Counted from the stretch's first letter, positions 54,344-64,000 are shown. The stretch: 64,000 nt of DNA from Plesiomonas shigelloides (GCF_900087055.1 NZ_LT575468.1:558001-622000), one strand, 5' to 3'. Translations and numbers: made by a program. The notes: generated from the letters alone by a model not told the origin.

Positions 54344-55306
54344 GTGGTCACTGAAAAACGTAATAACCCGGATAGCCAGCCGAAGGTGCTTGATTTCATG
54401 CGTCTTGGCCCGGCGGCGTTCGTGTTCTCTTTGATCCTGATGATTGCCTCAATTGGCATCATCGTCAAAAACGGCTTTAACTGGGGGTTGGACTTCACCG
54501 GCGGTACGCTGATTGAAGTGACTTTCTCCAAGTCGGCCGATTTGGGTCAAGTGCGCGATGAACTGCAAAAAGCCGGTTTCGACAACGCCATTGTGCAGAA
54601 CTTCGGTACTTCCCGTGATGTTATGGTGCGTATGCCACCGAAAGATGACATCAAAGGTGAAGAGCTGGGTCGCCGCGTACTGACTGCTATCCAGCAAGGG
54701 GTAGATGCGCAGGCGCAGGTACACCGTATCGAGTTCGTGGGTCCAAACGTGGGTAGCGAGCTGGCGCAAGCCGGTGGTATGGCCATTTTGGTTTCCCTGC
54801 TCAGCATCCTGATTTACGTTGGGATCCGCTTTGAGTGGCGTCTGGCGGCGGGTGCGGTATTGTCACTGGCACACGACGTGTTGCTGACTCTGGGCGTGCT
54901 GTCGCTGTTCCACATTGAGCTGGACCTGACTATCGTGGCATCGCTGCTGTCGGTGGTGGGTTACTCACTGAACGATACCATCGTGGTATTTGACCGGATC
55001 CGGGAGAACTTCCGTAAGGTGCGTCGTGGTACGCCACGCGATATCCTGAACCTCTCCCTGACGCAAACCCTGAGCCGGACCTTGATGACCTCCGCCACTA
55101 CGCTGGTGGTTGTTCTGTCACTGTTCGTGTTCGGTGGTGCGCTGATCCACGGTTTTGCGACCGTAATGCTGATCGGGATCCTGATTGGTACTTACTCTTC
55201 TATCTACGTAGCGTCCGCGCTGGCCCTGAAACTGGGCGTCAAACGCGAACACATGCTGCAGCCAGTAGTGGAAAAAGAAGGTGCCGATATGGAGCGCATG
55301 CGCTGA
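54344..55306 (+). CDS. secF: Protein translocase subunit SecF
   Basis: SecF is the partner of SecD in the RND-type SecDF complex. The 320-residue protein (323 in E. coli) begins with GTG after AAGGAG. It has the first helix [17 protein letters not shown], the family signature [12 protein letters not shown], and the C-terminal helical block [19 protein letters not shown]. Its periplasmic P1 domain is short. It is the last gene of the run; a terminator follows. Confidence 0.97.
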   Translation: MVTEKRNNPDSQPKVLDFMRLGPAAFVFSLILMIASIGIIVKNGFNWGLDFTGGTLIEVTFSKSADLGQVRDELQKAGFDNAIVQNFGTSRDVMVRMPPKDDIKGEELGRRVLTAIQQGVDAQAQVHRIEFVGPNVGSELAQAGGMAILVSLLSILIYVGIRFEWRLAAGAVLSLAHDVLLTLGVLSLFHIELDLTIVASLLSVVGYSLNDTIVVFDRIRENFRKVRRGTPRDILNLSLTQTLSRTLMTSATTLVVVLSLFVFGGALIHGFATVMLIGILIGTYSSIYVASALALKLGVKREHMLQPVVEKEGADMERMR

Positions 55307-55323
55307 GTTAACACCTCGTATTG

Positions 55324-55355
55324 AAAAAGCCGCATCCTTGGATGCGGCTTTTTTT
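55324..55355 (+). terminator. secF terminator
   Basis: A 14-bp stem (AAAAAGCCGCATCC with its complement) closing on TT, then T-rich; 17 bp after the secF stop. Confidence 0.92.
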
Positions 55356-55460
55356 ATGCCTGAATCTGTGGCTCCAGCTGTAAAGCGGTGGGGGATACGA
55401 GTGGATAGCTGCATGTCCTGCGTAGCTTATGTCTGGGTAGCCGATTCGATGGGCAGCAAC

Positions 55461-55490
55461 AAAAAAAGCCGCTCATGAGAGCGGCCTTTT
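55461..55490 (-). terminator. suhB terminator
   Basis: Read leftward: stem GGCCGCTC/GAGCGGC with loop TCAT, then T7, 53 bp after the suhB stop. Confidence 0.88.
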
Positions 55491-55543
55491 GTCGTTATGT
55501 TCGCGTATGTTAGACGCTAAGTACGGGTAAACCGTACTGGCGA

Positions 55544-56347
55544 TTAGCGCTTCAGCGCTTCGCTCAGCTCGTCACGCATGCAAGACAGCATCGCGCGAAC
55601 AACACGTGGATTACCGGCCACGGTGTTACCGGTCAGCAGGTGGTTGTGGCCACCAACGAAGTCACAAACCAGACCACCGGCTTCACGTACCATCAGCTCA
55701 CCGGCTGCGGTGTCCCATGGCTTCAGACCGATTTCGAAGAAACCGTCTACACGGCCAGCAGCAACGTAAGCCAGATCCAGCGCTGCAGAGCCGGTACGAC
55801 GCATATCAGCGCACTGTGCGAACAGCGCTTTCATGATATCCATGTAGGCATTGGTGTGTTGCTTAGCTTTGAATGGGAAGCCTGTGGCCAGTACGGTGCC
55901 AGTTAAGTCTTTGGCATCGCCTGCACGCAGACGGTAGCCGTTCAGCTGAGCGCCGCTACCGCGAGTGGCGGTAAACAGTTCGTTGCGGATTGGGTCATAA
56001 ACCACTGCCACTTCAGTACGGCCTTTGATGCGCACTGCAATGGAAACAGAGAAATGAGGAATACGTTTGATGAAGTTGGTGGTGCCATCCAGCGGATCGA
56101 TAACCCATTGAACGTCTTGATCTTCACCAAGTTGCTCGCCGCACTCTTCACCATAAATGGTGTGCTTTGGATAGGATTTCTTGATGGTATCAATGATGAC
56201 TTTTTCAGCTGCTTTGTCGACGTTGGTGACAAAGTCATTCGCACCCTTCTGGGTTGCCTCAACAGATTCTGGTTGTTCGTAAGCTTTGGCAATAACGTTA
56301 CCAGCCTTGCGCGCAGCACGCACGGCAATGTTCAGCATCGGATGCAT
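55544..56347 (-). CDS. suhB: SuhB: inositol monophosphatase-fold Nus-complex protein
   Basis: SuhB has inositol-1-monophosphatase activity, but in E. coli its main role is as part of the Nus antitermination complex that assists rRNA transcription and folding. From the ATG giving MHPMLNIAVRAARKAGN it has 267 residues, exactly the E. coli length; 56 upstream codons of the open frame are not used. Metal-site motifs EECGEQ and WVIDPLDGTTNFIK (Asp-x-Asp) and the C-terminal motif PWDTAAGELMVREAGG are present. GGAAGAG lies before the ATG, and a boxA sequence lies just upstream in the leader, which suggests the autoregulation known in E. coli. Confidence 0.96.
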   Translation of the reverse strand: MHPMLNIAVRAARKAGNVIAKAYEQPESVEATQKGANDFVTNVDKAAEKVIIDTIKKSYPKHTIYGEECGEQLGEDQDVQWVIDPLDGTTNFIKRIPHFSVSIAVRIKGRTEVAVVYDPIRNELFTATRGSGAQLNGYRLRAGDAKDLTGTVLATGFPFKAKQHTNAYMDIMKALFAQCADMRRTGSAALDLAYVAAGRVDGFFEIGLKPWDTAAGELMVREAGGLVCDFVGGHNHLLTGNTVAGNPRVVRAMLSCMRDELSEALKR

Positions 56348-56367
56348 AGGTCTCTTCCGGTGGATGT

Positions 56368-56379
56368 TGTTAAAGAACG
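56368..56379 (-). promoter_or_regulatory. boxA element in the suhB leader
   Basis: Read leftward: CGTTCTTTAACA, eleven of twelve positions identical to the rRNA boxA CGCTCTTTAACA. It ends 20 nt before the start codon and close to the Shine-Dalgarno sequence. In E. coli the suhB 5' leader carries a boxA through which the Nus complex represses its own SuhB. Confidence 0.75.
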
Positions 56380-56394
56380 GGAAAACGGTGGCGG

Positions 56395-56403
56395 AGTATA
56401 GCA
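56395..56403 (-). promoter_or_regulatory. suhB extended -10 promoter
   Basis: Read leftward: TGCTATACT, an extended -10 (TGn-TATACT) with a poor -35. Initiation near 56388 would give a leader of about 40 nt beginning just before boxA. Confidence 0.6.
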
Positions 56404-56843
56404 AAGGCGTAAGCAAAAGGGAACGGTTGTTTTTTATCCAGTCGGTTTTGTGGATCTGTTTATTGGCTGGTATAGCTGCGCCCCTTTGACGTGCTACTCG
56501 CGTGGCAAACTGCAAAGGATATAGGCGAAAACCGGCGAGATGATAAATCCATGTAAAAAGTAAGGCTATTGCCTATTCAGCCATTTTGGCGCTGCTCCGG
56601 CATTCCACGCTAAAGCGAAGATCCGCGTGCTTGTTATAAACTCGCGGCGCTATCCCGCGCCGGCTAAGCGCTACAGCCTGTAATAAGTGACCGACGATCT
56701 GTAGCACGAGGAAAGCAAACGTGCCGAACCGCACAGTTTCTGTATGCCGAATCCCTGCGCAAGCAGTTTTAAATATGTTAATATAATGCCCCTTTTCAGA
56801 CCGCTGGTTTCGGCCGGCGGCGGTAACCCGATCAGAGCGATTC

Positions 56844-57593
56844 ATGTTAGAAAATGTGCGGATTGTTTTGGTAGAAACCTCCCATACCGGCAATATGGGT
56901 TCTACCGCGCGAGCAATGAAAACCATGGGCTTAACCAACTTGTATCTGGTTAATCCGAAAGTTGAGCCCGACTCCCAGGCGATCGCCTTGGCTGCGGGTG
57001 CCAGTGACGTCATTGGCCAAGCCAAAATCGTCAGCTCGCTGGATGAAGCGATTGCCGGCTGTGCGCTGGTGATCGGTACCAGTGCTCGCTCGCGCAGTCT
57101 GCAGTGGCCACTGATTGAGCCGCGTGAATGTGGTCAGCGTATTGCAACTGAGTGTGCGCAGCATCCGGTTGCCTTGGTATTTGGCCGCGAACGTGTCGGG
57201 CTGACTAACGAAGAGCTGCAACAGTGCCACTTCCACGTCACCATTCCGGCCAATCCGGAGTACAGCTCGCTCAATCTGGCGATGGCGGTACAGCTGCTGT
57301 CGTATGAGATCCGCATGAACTGGCTGGAGCAGCAGCGTGTAGCAGCACCTGATTACTCGGGTCAAGTTACCGAATACCCGCTGATGGAAGATTTGAACCG
57401 CTTCTATCAACATCTGGAGCAAGTGCTGACAGACGTGCACTTCATCCGCAAAGCTAACCCTGGTTTGGTGATGAGCAAATTACGCCGGATGTATACCCGT
57501 GCGCGCCCTGAAGCGGCGGAGCTCAATATCCTGCGCGGTATGCTGAGCGGGATCCAGAAAGCGCTCAGTGATAAGTCACATAAATCCGACTAA
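56844..57593 (+). CDS. trmJ: tRNA (Cm/Um32) 2'-O-methyltransferase TrmJ
   Basis: TrmJ methylates the 2'-OH of nucleotide 32 in the anticodon loop of several tRNAs. The 249-residue SPOUT protein (246 in E. coli) has the N-terminal motif [21 protein letters not shown], the knot region [13 protein letters not shown] and [18 protein letters not shown], and a C-terminal extension with [23 protein letters not shown]. The order suhB (divergent), trmJ, iscR is the enterobacterial one. Confidence 0.96.
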   Translation: MLENVRIVLVETSHTGNMGSTARAMKTMGLTNLYLVNPKVEPDSQAIALAAGASDVIGQAKIVSSLDEAIAGCALVIGTSARSRSLQWPLIEPRECGQRIATECAQHPVALVFGRERVGLTNEELQQCHFHVTIPANPEYSSLNLAMAVQLLSYEIRMNWLEQQRVAAPDYSGQVTEYPLMEDLNRFYQHLEQVLTDVHFIRKANPGLVMSKLRRMYTRARPEAAELNILRGMLSGIQKALSDKSHKSD

Positions 57594-57606
57594 AACAGTC
57601 AGGATA

Positions 57607-57631
57607 ATACTTGACCAAAATAGTAGGAAAT
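57607..57631 (+). promoter_or_regulatory. IscR type 1 site and -35 of the isc promoter
   Basis: The 25-bp stretch starting ATACTTGACC and containing TAGTAGG fits the palindromic type 1 consensus (ATAsyyGACtrwwwyAGTCrrsTAT) best in its left half. It includes TTGACC, usable as -35; the -10 is weak (CACACT region). Binding of [2Fe-2S]-IscR here would give the feedback repression known in E. coli. Confidence 0.65.
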
Positions 57632-57670
57632 GGCACACTGCCAACATCTGAATATAAAGGATGAAGTGCC

Positions 57671-58171
57671 ATGAGACTGACATCAAAAGGACGTTACGCA
57701 GTGACCGCTATGTTGGACGTGGCACTGCATTCCGAGCAAGGACCGGTATCACTGGCGGATATCTCTGAACGACAAGGGATATCGCTGTCATATCTGGAGC
57801 AGCTTTTTGCCAGACTGCGCAAACAAGGGCTGGTTAACAGCGTGCGTGGTCCGGGTGGTGGTTATCTGCTGGGTAAACCGTCTGACCAAATTGCGGTTGG
57901 TATGGTGATCTCCGCCGTGGATGAATCGGTAGATGCCACCAAGTGTTTAGGGAAAGGTGACTGTCAGGGCGGTGCCCGCTGCCTGACCCATGCGTTATGG
58001 CGTGATCTTAGCGATAGGATCAGTGGATTTTTAAATAACATTACGTTAGCCGAATTAATGGCCAATCAGGAAGTGTTGCAAGTTGCTGATCGTCAGGAAC
58101 ACGCACACCGTCCGGTAACCGTAGCCGCTGCCTCGCACCGTGATGCACATAGCATCAATCTGGGTGTGTGA
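57671..58171 (+). CDS. iscR: Iron-sulfur cluster regulator IscR
   Basis: IscR is an Rrf2-family regulator that, with a [2Fe-2S] cluster, represses the isc operon. The 166-residue protein (162 in E. coli) starts with the winged helix [20 protein letters not shown]. Cluster ligands Cys92, Cys98, Cys104 and His107 lie in [17 protein letters not shown]. The C-terminal tail beyond residue 130 is His/Ala-rich and divergent. It is the first gene of a complete isc operon; iscS follows after 41 bp. Confidence 0.97.
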   Translation: MRLTSKGRYAVTAMLDVALHSEQGPVSLADISERQGISLSYLEQLFARLRKQGLVNSVRGPGGGYLLGKPSDQIAVGMVISAVDESVDATKCLGKGDCQGGARCLTHALWRDLSDRISGFLNNITLAELMANQEVLQVADRQEHAHRPVTVAAASHRDAHSINLGV

Positions 58172-58212
58172 TTGGGATCCTGACCTCTGACGTAATGTGA
58201 CGGAGCAATGAA

Positions 58213-59427
58213 ATGAAATTGCCTATTTATCTTGATTATTCGGCCACCTGCCCGATGGATCCGCGTGTTGCGGAAAAAATGATGCAGTTCATGACCATGG
58301 ACGGCACCTTTGGTAACCCAGCATCTCGCTCCCACCGTTTTGGTTGGCAGGCAGAAGAGGCGGTGGATATCGCCCGTAACCAGATTGCTGAGCTGGTGAA
58401 TGCTGATCCGCGTGAAATCGTGTTTACCTCTGGGGCAACCGAAGCGGATAACCTGGCTATCAAAGGGGTGGCGAACTTCTACGGTAAAAAGGGTAAGCAC
58501 ATCATTACCTGTACCACCGAGCACAAAGCAGTGCTGGATACCTGCCGCCAGATGGAGCGTGAAGGCTTCGAAGTGACGTATTTGGATCCAGAATCCAACG
58601 GTCTGGTGGATCTGGCGAAGCTGGAAGCGGCCATGCGCCCGGATACCATTTTGGTTTCCATCATGCATGTGAACAACGAAATCGGTGTGATTCAGGATAT
58701 CGCCACTATCGGTGAAATGTGCCGTAGCCGTGGCATCCTGTTCCATGTCGATGCCACTCAGAGCGTGGGCAAGCTGCCTATCGATCTGGCTGAGCTGAAA
58801 GTGGATTTGATGTCTTTCTCCGCCCACAAAGTGTACGGCCCGAAAGGTATCGGCGCGCTGTATGTTCGCCGTAAGCCACGGGTACGTCTGGAAGCGCAAA
58901 TGCACGGTGGTGGCCATGAACGCGGCATGCGTTCTGGTACTTTGCCGGTCCACCAAATTGTGGGGATGGGCGAAGCGTACCGCATTGCTAAAGAAGAGAT
59001 GGCCGAAGAGATGGCCCGCATCCGCACCCTGCGTGACCGTTTGTGGAATGGTCTGAAAGACATGGAAGCGGTGTACGTGAACGGCGATCTGGAACAGCGT
59101 ATGGCCGGTAACCTGAACGTCAGCTTTGCTTTCGTGGAAGGGGAATCCCTGATCATGGCGCTGAAAGACTTGGCGGTATCCTCCGGTTCTGCCTGTACTT
59201 CCGCCAGTTTAGAGCCGTCTTATGTATTGCGTGCGCTGGGTCTGAACGATGAGCTGGCACACAGTTCTATCCGCTTCTCCATTGGTCGTTATACCACGGA
59301 AGAAGAGGTCGATTACGCCATTGAGCTCTGCCGCTCTGCGGTAACCCGCCTGCGTGAGTTATCTCCGCTGTGGGACATGTACAAAGAAGGTATCGATCTG
59401 AATACCGTTGAGTGGGCGCATCATTAA
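58213..59427 (+). CDS. iscS: Cysteine desulfurase IscS
   Basis: IscS is a PLP enzyme that takes sulfur from cysteine for Fe-S clusters, thiouridine and other thio-cofactors. Its 404 residues equal the E. coli length. The PLP lysine is in [12 protein letters not shown] (about 206) and the sulfur-accepting Cys in the flexible loop [21 protein letters not shown] (about 328). The C-terminus VEWAHH matches E. coli, which contacts IscU. It is the second gene of the operon; iscU follows after 24 bp. Confidence 0.98.
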   Translation: MKLPIYLDYSATCPMDPRVAEKMMQFMTMDGTFGNPASRSHRFGWQAEEAVDIARNQIAELVNADPREIVFTSGATEADNLAIKGVANFYGKKGKHIITCTTEHKAVLDTCRQMEREGFEVTYLDPESNGLVDLAKLEAAMRPDTILVSIMHVNNEIGVIQDIATIGEMCRSRGILFHVDATQSVGKLPIDLAELKVDLMSFSAHKVYGPKGIGALYVRRKPRVRLEAQMHGGGHERGMRSGTLPVHQIVGMGEAYRIAKEEMAEEMARIRTLRDRLWNGLKDMEAVYVNGDLEQRMAGNLNVSFAFVEGESLIMALKDLAVSSGSACTSASLEPSYVLRALGLNDELAHSSIRFSIGRYTTEEEVDYAIELCRSAVTRLRELSPLWDMYKEGIDLNTVEWAHH

Positions 59428-59451
59428 TTTCGGTTTATGAGGAGTTAGGCT

Positions 59452-59841
59452 ATGGCATACAGTGATAAAGTTATCGACCACTATGAAAACCCGCGTAACG
59501 TTGGTGCGTTTGATAAGAATGACGCCAACGTCGGTAGCGGTATGGTCGGGGCGCCTGCCTGTGGCGACGTGATGAAGCTGCAGATCAAGGTTAACGACGC
59601 CGGCATCATCGAAGATGCTCGCTTTAAAACTTACGGTTGTGGCTCTGCCATTGCATCCAGCTCACTGGTCACCGAATGGGTGAAAGGTAAGTCTCTGGAT
59701 GAAGCAGCGGCCATCAAAAACACCGATATCGCCGAAGAACTGGCGCTGCCACCGGTGAAGATTCACTGCTCGATTCTGGCGGAAGATGCGATTAAAGCCG
59801 CAATTGCCGATTATAAGAGCAAGCACGACGTCGCAGAATAA
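59452..59841 (+). CDS. iscU: Fe-S cluster assembly scaffold IscU
   Basis: IscU builds [2Fe-2S] clusters with sulfur from IscS and hands them on with HscBA. The 129 residues include the three scaffold cysteines Cys37 (GAPACGD, with Asp39), Cys63 (YGCGSA) and Cys106 (HCSILAED), and the HscA recognition motif LPPVK at 99-103. GAGG lies upstream of the ATG. iscA follows after 33 bp. Confidence 0.98.
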   Translation: MAYSDKVIDHYENPRNVGAFDKNDANVGSGMVGAPACGDVMKLQIKVNDAGIIEDARFKTYGCGSAIASSSLVTEWVKGKSLDEAAAIKNTDIAEELALPPVKIHCSILAEDAIKAAIADYKSKHDVAE

Positions 59842-59874
59842 TACGAAGAACGATACAAAGAGGTTGTAGAGCAA

Positions 59875-60198
59875 ATGGCAATCACCATGACTGAAAGTGC
59901 AGAAAGCCGTGTCCGCACGTTTTTACAAAACCGCGGCAAAGGTATCGGACTGCGTCTGGGGGTAAAAACCTCCGGTTGTTCCGGTATGGCTTATGTACTG
60001 GAGTTTGTTGATGTACTGAACGACGATGACGTAGTGTTTGATAACAACGGCGTTAAGGTGATTGTCGATACCAAGAGCCTGCAATTTCTGGACGGAACTG
60101 AACTGGACTTCGTCCGTGAAGGCCTGAACGAAGGCTTCAAGTTCAACAATCCGAATGTTACCGGTGAGTGCGGTTGCGGCGAAAGTTTCAACGTCTGA
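59875..60198 (+). CDS. iscA: A-type Fe-S carrier IscA
   Basis: IscA carries iron or Fe-S clusters from the scaffold to target proteins. The 107 residues equal the E. coli length. The three ligand cysteines are Cys35 ([10 protein letters not shown]), Cys99 and Cys101 (GECGCGESF). The order iscU-iscA-hscB is standard. Confidence 0.97.
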   Translation: MAITMTESAESRVRTFLQNRGKGIGLRLGVKTSGCSGMAYVLEFVDVLNDDDVVFDNNGVKVIVDTKSLQFLDGTELDFVREGLNEGFKFNNPNVTGECGCGESFNV

Positions 60199-60225
60199 CC
60201 GGTCACTGACATCAGGTTGTGACCG

Positions 60226-60744
60226 ATGAACTATTTTGACTTATTCGGGCTGCCCGTTGACTTTCAGGTTGACGGCAGCCTTTTAACCGTCCGGTACCGT
60301 GAACTGCAAAAACAGTGTCATCCGGATAATTTTGCCACGGCGTCCGAGCGTGATCGTCTGCTGGCAGTCCAGCAAGCCGCGCGTATCAATGACGGCTACC
60401 AAACGCTGAAAGATCCGTTGCGACGCGCCGAATATTTGCTGGCGCAACAAGGGCTGGAGCTGGCTGGCGAGCAGCACACCATGCACGACACCGAGTTCTT
60501 GATGCAGCAAATGATGCTGCGTGAAGAGCTGGAAGAGATTGCCGAGCAAGGGGATGCGGCCGAAGACGCGCTGTCAGCCTTTGAACAGCGAGTGGCACAC
60601 ATGCATGCCCAACGTATGCAGCAACTGAGCGATGCACTGGCACAACAGCAGTGGTATGTCGCGGCTGACACGGTACGCAAACTGAAGTTTCTAGCCAAAC
60701 TCCGGCAGGAAGTTGAGCGACTGGAAGACAACTTGCTGGGGTAA
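60226..60744 (+). CDS. hscB: Co-chaperone HscB (Hsc20)
   Basis: HscB is the J-domain partner that brings IscU to HscA and stimulates its ATPase. The 172-residue protein (171 in E. coli) has an N-terminal J domain with HPD at 32-34 (QCHPDNF) and a C-terminal three-helix bundle containing [16 protein letters not shown], the IscU-binding face. It lies 27 bp after iscA and 14 bp before hscA. Confidence 0.96.
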   Translation: MNYFDLFGLPVDFQVDGSLLTVRYRELQKQCHPDNFATASERDRLLAVQQAARINDGYQTLKDPLRRAEYLLAQQGLELAGEQHTMHDTEFLMQQMMLREELEEIAEQGDAAEDALSAFEQRVAHMHAQRMQQLSDALAQQQWYVAADTVRKLKFLAKLRQEVERLEDNLLG

Positions 60745-60758
60745 TAACGGAAAAGACA

Positions 60759-62612
60759 ATGGCGTTATTACAAATTGCTGAACCCGGCCAGATGGCTGCA
60801 CCGCATCAGCATCGTCTGGCGGCGGGAATTGATTTGGGGACCACCAACTCACTGGTGGCCTCGGTACGCAGCGGGCAAGCACAAACGCTGCCAGATGCCG
60901 AAGGGCGTCATTTGCTGCCTTCGGTAGTTCACTACGGTGCGGGCGAACAAAGCCTGTCCGTGGGTTGGGATGCGCGTGCCAATGCCGCACGTGATCCAGC
61001 TAACACCATCATTTCGGTAAAACGCCTGATGGGGCGTTCGCTGGCCGATATCCAAGCGCGTTATCCAAGCTTACCTTATCAGTTTGAGGCTTCAGCCAAT
61101 GGCCTGCCGCAGATCCGCACTGTACAGGGCGAGGTCAATCCGGTGCAGGTATCGGCTGAGATCTTAAAAGCGCTGAGTGCGCGCGCCGAAGCCACACTGG
61201 GTGGCCCGTTAAGTGGCGTGGTGATCACTGTGCCGGCTTACTTTGATGATGCGCAGCGCCAAGGCACCAAAGATGCTGCGCGTTTAGCCGGTCTGCATGT
61301 CTTGCGTCTACTCAATGAACCGACTGCTGCGGCGATTGCCTATGGCCTAGATTCCGGCCAAGAAGGGGTGATCGCGGTTTATGACTTAGGCGGCGGTACC
61401 TTCGATATCTCGGTGTTGCGTTTGTCACGTGGCGTGTTTGAAGTGCTGGCGACCGGCGGTGATTCCGCGCTCGGTGGCGACGACTTTGACCATCTGCTGG
61501 CCGACTGGCTGGCCGAACAAGCGGGGATCAGCACGCCGGACTCGCAGTTGCAACGTCAACTGCTGGACGAAGCTATCCGCGCCAAAATTGCCTTGAGCGA
61601 TGCCGAGAGCGTCAGTGTACAAATTGCTAACTGGCAGGGCCACGTGAGCCGTGAGCAGTTTGCTAGCTTGATCCGTCCGCTGGTGAAGAAAACCTTACTG
61701 GCTTGTCGCCGCGCATTGAAAGATGCCGGTATCAGCGCCGAAGAGGTGCTGGAAGTGGTGATGGTGGGCGGCTCGACTCGTACCCCACTGGTCCGCGAGA
61801 TGGTGGGCGAGTTCTTTCATCGTCAGCCACTGACCTCGATTGATCCTGACAAAGTGGTAGCGATTGGCGCCGGTATTCAGGCCGATATTTTGGCCGGTAA
61901 CAAGCCAGATGCCGAAATGCTGCTGCTGGATGTGATCCCACTGTCGCTGGGGATCGAAACCATGGGCGGATTGGTCGAGAAAATTATTCCGCGTAACACC
62001 ACCATCCCTGTGGCGCGCGCGCAAGAATTTACCACCTTCAAAGATGGTCAAAGCGCCATGATGGTGCACGTGGTGCAAGGCGAGCGTGAGCTGGTGGATG
62101 ATTGCCGCTCACTGGCGCGCTTTACCCTGCGTGGCATTCCGGCCATGCCAGCCGGTGGCGCGCACATTCGCGTGACCTATCAGGTGGATGCCGATGGTTT
62201 GCTGAGCGTCACCGCGATGGAGAAGTCCACCGGTGTGCAATCCTCGATTCAGGTTAAACCGTCTTACGGCCTGACCGACGATGAAATTGTCGGCATGCTG
62301 CGCGACTCAATGGCCAATGCCGAGCAGGATATGCAAGCGCGTATGCTGGCTGAACAGCAAGTGGAAGCCGATCGGGTAGCTGAGAGCTTGAGCGTGGCGT
62401 TGGAAAAAGACGCGGCGCTGCTGAGCGCCGCTGAGCTAGCCACGATCGAGCAGGCGCTGGGCGCCCTGCGCACCGCCCGTCAAGGCGATCGCGCTGCCGA
62501 TATTGAAGCGGCCATTAAAGCCGTGGATGCTGCAACCCAAGAGTTTGCAGCACGTCGTATGGATGAATCAATCCGCCGGGCACTGACCGGCCACTCTGTG
62601 GATGAGATGTAA
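60759..62612 (+). CDS. hscA: Hsp70-family chaperone HscA
   Basis: HscA is a specialised Hsp70 that releases clusters from IscU through its LPPVK motif. The 617-residue protein (616 in E. coli) has the nucleotide-binding domain motifs [45 protein letters not shown] and [15 protein letters not shown], then a substrate-binding domain starting near residue 390 ([16 protein letters not shown]) and a helical lid. It ends DEM, and fdx starts 2 bp after the stop, so translation is coupled. Confidence 0.97.
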   Translation: MALLQIAEPGQMAAPHQHRLAAGIDLGTTNSLVASVRSGQAQTLPDAEGRHLLPSVVHYGAGEQSLSVGWDARANAARDPANTIISVKRLMGRSLADIQARYPSLPYQFEASANGLPQIRTVQGEVNPVQVSAEILKALSARAEATLGGPLSGVVITVPAYFDDAQRQGTKDAARLAGLHVLRLLNEPTAAAIAYGLDSGQEGVIAVYDLGGGTFDISVLRLSRGVFEVLATGGDSALGGDDFDHLLADWLAEQAGISTPDSQLQRQLLDEAIRAKIALSDAESVSVQIANWQGHVSREQFASLIRPLVKKTLLACRRALKDAGISAEEVLEVVMVGGSTRTPLVREMVGEFFHRQPLTSIDPDKVVAIGAGIQADILAGNKPDAEMLLLDVIPLSLGIETMGGLVEKIIPRNTTIPVARAQEFTTFKDGQSAMMVHVVQGERELVDDCRSLARFTLRGIPAMPAGGAHIRVTYQVDADGLLSVTAMEKSTGVQSSIQVKPSYGLTDDEIVGMLRDSMANAEQDMQARMLAEQQVEADRVAESLSVALEKDAALLSAAELATIEQALGALRTARQGDRAADIEAAIKAVDAATQEFAARRMDESIRRALTGHSVDEM

Positions 62613-62614
62613 TT

Positions 62615-62953
62615 ATGCCTAAAATTGTCTTTTTACCGCATCAGAGCCTGTGTCCGGATGGCATGGTGGTCGACGCCGCCGAAGGCGAAACCATTTTGGA
62701 TGCGGCACTGCGTAACGGCATCGAAATTGAGCACGCGTGTGAAAAGTCCTGTGCTTGCACCACGTGTCACTGCATCGTGCGCGAAGGTTTTGACTCGCTC
62801 AATGAGAGCGATGAGCTGGAAGATGACATGCTGGATAAAGCCTGGGGGCTGGAGCCGGAAAGTCGTCTGAGCTGTCAGGCGCGTGTTAGCGATGAAGATT
62901 TGGTGGTGGAGATCCCACGCTACACCGTCAACCACGCACGCGAACATCATTAA
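62615..62953 (+). CDS. fdx: Adrenodoxin-type [2Fe-2S] ferredoxin Fdx
   Basis: Fdx supplies electrons for cluster assembly on IscU. The 112-residue protein (111 in E. coli) has the vertebrate-type motif with ligands in [12 protein letters not shown] and a later Cys in LSCQARV. The C-terminus [13 protein letters not shown] matches E. coli closely. It lies 2 bp after hscA and is followed by iscX. Confidence 0.97.
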   Translation: MPKIVFLPHQSLCPDGMVVDAAEGETILDAALRNGIEIEHACEKSCACTTCHCIVREGFDSLNESDELEDDMLDKAWGLEPESRLSCQARVSDEDLVVEIPRYTVNHAREHH

Positions 62954-63000
62954 TACCGTCCGGTAGTCGAAGACTGCCGGTTACAGGGAGGATGGAGAAG

Positions 63001-63201
63001 ATGGGCTTACGCTGGCAAGACAGTCATGACATTGCTCTGGCGCTGCTGGAGCAGTTTCCGGATACCGATCCGAAAACCGTTCGTTTTACCGATCTGCATC
63101 GCTGGATCTGTGAGTTGGATGAGTTTGATGATCAACCGGATCGTTCGAACGAAAAAATTCTCGAAGCGATCATCCTGTGTTGGATGGATGAAGCAGATTA
63201 A
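63001..63201 (+). CDS. iscX: Fe-S assembly protein IscX
   Basis: IscX is a small acidic adaptor that binds IscS and iron and modulates cluster assembly. I use the ATG giving [17 protein letters not shown] lies nine bases upstream, whereas the ATG three codons earlier directly abuts it. The 66 residues match E. coli in length and in [21 protein letters not shown] and SNEKILEAI. It is the last isc gene; a terminator follows 36 bp on. Confidence 0.97.
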   Translation: MGLRWQDSHDIALALLEQFPDTDPKTVRFTDLHRWICELDEFDDQPDRSNEKILEAIILCWMDEAD

Positions 63202-63237
63202 GACCGGGGCCTAAGGGTTCCGGCGCTGTAATCACTG

Positions 63238-63269
63238 AACGGCTGCCGTATTTCGGCGGCCGTTTTTTT
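63238..63269 (+). terminator. isc operon terminator
   Basis: Stem AACGGCTGCCG/CGGCGGCCGTT (one mismatched or wobble pair), loop TATTT, T7 tail. pepB begins 147 bp later, so it likely has its own promoter. Confidence 0.9.
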
Positions 63270-63415
63270 ATTCTGATCGCCTGTCACGTCCCTTTACATC
63301 CCCCGTTGCAAAATCACCCGCAAAAAACTGCCGCATTGCGCCTAAGATATGTTAACAATGTGCGGTTATCCTTTTAAAAACACTCACACGAACAAGAGAT
63401 CACAAGGAGTGGTTT

Positions 63416-64000
63416 ATGTCTGAACTGATGTCCGTTTTTCTATCAACCGAGCCGGCCGATAGCCGCTGGGGGGATAAAGCGCTACTGAGCATGAGCGATT
63501 TGGGTGTGTGTATTCACCTGCAAGGCAACAGTGCCGAGTGTGTACAAAAAGCGGCGCGTAAATTAGATGGCCAAGGGATCCGCCGCGTGCGTCTGGCCGG
63601 TGATGGCTGGGATCTGGAATCCTGCTGGGCATTCCATCAAGGTTTTCGCGCCAGTAAAGGTGAGCGTTTCGCCGAGCTGCCGACCTTGCCCGATGAGCAG
63701 CAACGTGAGCTGAATGCCCGTATTCGCTGCGGTGACTGGGTGCGCGATACCATTAACTTGTCGGCTGAAGAGTTAGGCCCGCAACAATTGTCGGTACGCG
63801 CTGCCGCATTTATCAAAGAGCTGGCGGGCGATAAGGTGAGCTTTAAAGTGATCACCGGCTCTGAGCTGCGTGAGCAGCAATACAACGGCATTTATACCGT
63901 GGGCCGCGGCTCCGATCGCGTGCCTGCGATGTTACAGCTGGATTTCAACCCTAGTGGTCAGGCCGATGCCCCAGTATTGGCGTGTTTGGTGGGCAAAGGC
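63416..64000 (+). CDS. pepB: Aminopeptidase B PepB, 5' part (cut by window edge)
   Basis: PepB is a leucyl-aminopeptidase-family (M17) exopeptidase with preference for acidic N-termini. Only the first 195 codons are present. AAGGAG lies six bases before the ATG. The non-catalytic N-terminal domain is complete and the catalytic domain has just begun: RDTINLSAEELGP, YTVGRGSDRVPAML and LACLVGKG, the last motif directly before the metal-binding lysine segment. It follows the isc operon, as in E. coli. Confidence 0.95.
   Translation, partial: MSELMSVFLSTEPADSRWGDKALLSMSDLGVCIHLQGNSAECVQKAARKLDGQGIRRVRLAGDGWDLESCWAFHQGFRASKGERFAELPTLPDEQQRELNARIRCGDWVRDTINLSAEELGPQQLSVRAAAFIKELAGDKVSFKVITGSELREQQYNGIYTVGRGSDRVPAMLQLDFNPSGQADAPVLACLVGKG

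Larger units (their letters stand above)
56348..56843. other. suhB-trmJ divergent intergenic region
   Basis: 496 bp. The suhB side carries the promoter and boxA. The trmJ side carries a TATAAT (56782-56787) without a clear -35, about 57 bp before the trmJ start. The middle part shows no gene; a 150-codon leftward frame overlaps trmJ and has no signals. Confidence 0.5.

Overview
The window is one continuous piece of a gammaproteobacterial chromosome, almost entirely housekeeping DNA. Proteins resemble their Escherichia coli counterparts closely. Gene order is also enterobacterial: tRNA-Leu/rsmC-holD-rimI-prfC, yjjV, deoCABD, ytjB-serB-radA, ettA, slt-trpR, yjjX, gpmB, rob and creA follow the 99-minute region of E. 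coli. yafD, mltD, gloB, yafS, rnhA, dnaQ, tRNA-Asp, fadE, gmhA and yafJ follow its 5-minute region. Other traits are more Vibrio/Aeromonas-like: a double-PilZ protein between serB and radA, a Vibrio-type NupC beside the deo operon, an OxyR2-like regulator divergent from a peroxiredoxin, and a GlyGly-CTERM trypsin-like protease. This mixture, with moderate GC, suggests Plesiomonas shigelloides or a close relative; that is inference from gene content. I see no prophage, insertion sequence or CRISPR array.

Layout. 0.1-0.7 kb: four identical tRNA-Leu(CAG) genes. 0.7-4.6 kb: rsmC, holD-rimI and prfC. 4.6-7.2 kb: a small repeat protein, an unusual pdxH and yjjV. 7.4-13.8 kb: nucleoside uptake and deoxynucleoside catabolism (nupC, deoCABD). 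13.8-20.0 kb: ytjB, serB, the PilZ protein and radA. 20.1-20.6 kb, where E. coli has nadR: two tandem, mutually similar, undescribed small proteins with their own signals. 20.8-30.4 kb: ettA, slt-trpR, yjjX, gpmB, rob, creA, mtgA and yafD. 30.5-36.5 kb: mltD, gloB, a frameshifted yafS, rnhA, dnaQ and a membrane-anchored surface protein. 36.7-37.2 kb: three tRNA-Asp genes. 37.3-42.5 kb: an orphan protein, fadE behind a FadR operator, gmhA and yafJ. 42.5-47.9 kb: peroxiredoxin/oxyR and the glyoxylate pair aceBA. 47.9-49.7 kb: a CBS protein and the protease. 49.8-55.4 kb: queA-tgt-yajC-secDF. 55.4-63.3 kb: suhB, trmJ and the full iscRSUA-hscBA-fdx-iscX operon. pepB is cut by the right edge.

How the parts work together. 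NupC imports nucleosides that DeoD, DeoA, DeoB and DeoC break down to acetaldehyde and glyceraldehyde 3-phosphate. FadE makes acetyl-CoA that AceB and AceA route through the glyoxylate shunt. QueA and Tgt modify tRNA, and YajC-SecD-SecF assist export. The isc genes build iron-sulfur clusters under IscR feedback. Regulatory sites that can be read include stable-RNA-type promoters at tRNA-Leu, tRNA-Asp and (unexpectedly) prfC, a FadR site at fadE, an IscR site at iscR, and a boxA element in the suhB leader.

The most novel-looking item is the small-protein pair at 20.15-20.47 kb. Next come a YD-repeat protein of unknown function, a PdxH of a different subfamily from E. coli's, the prfC and deoC leaders, and several intergenic tandem repeats, two of which share one heptamer 32 kb apart.
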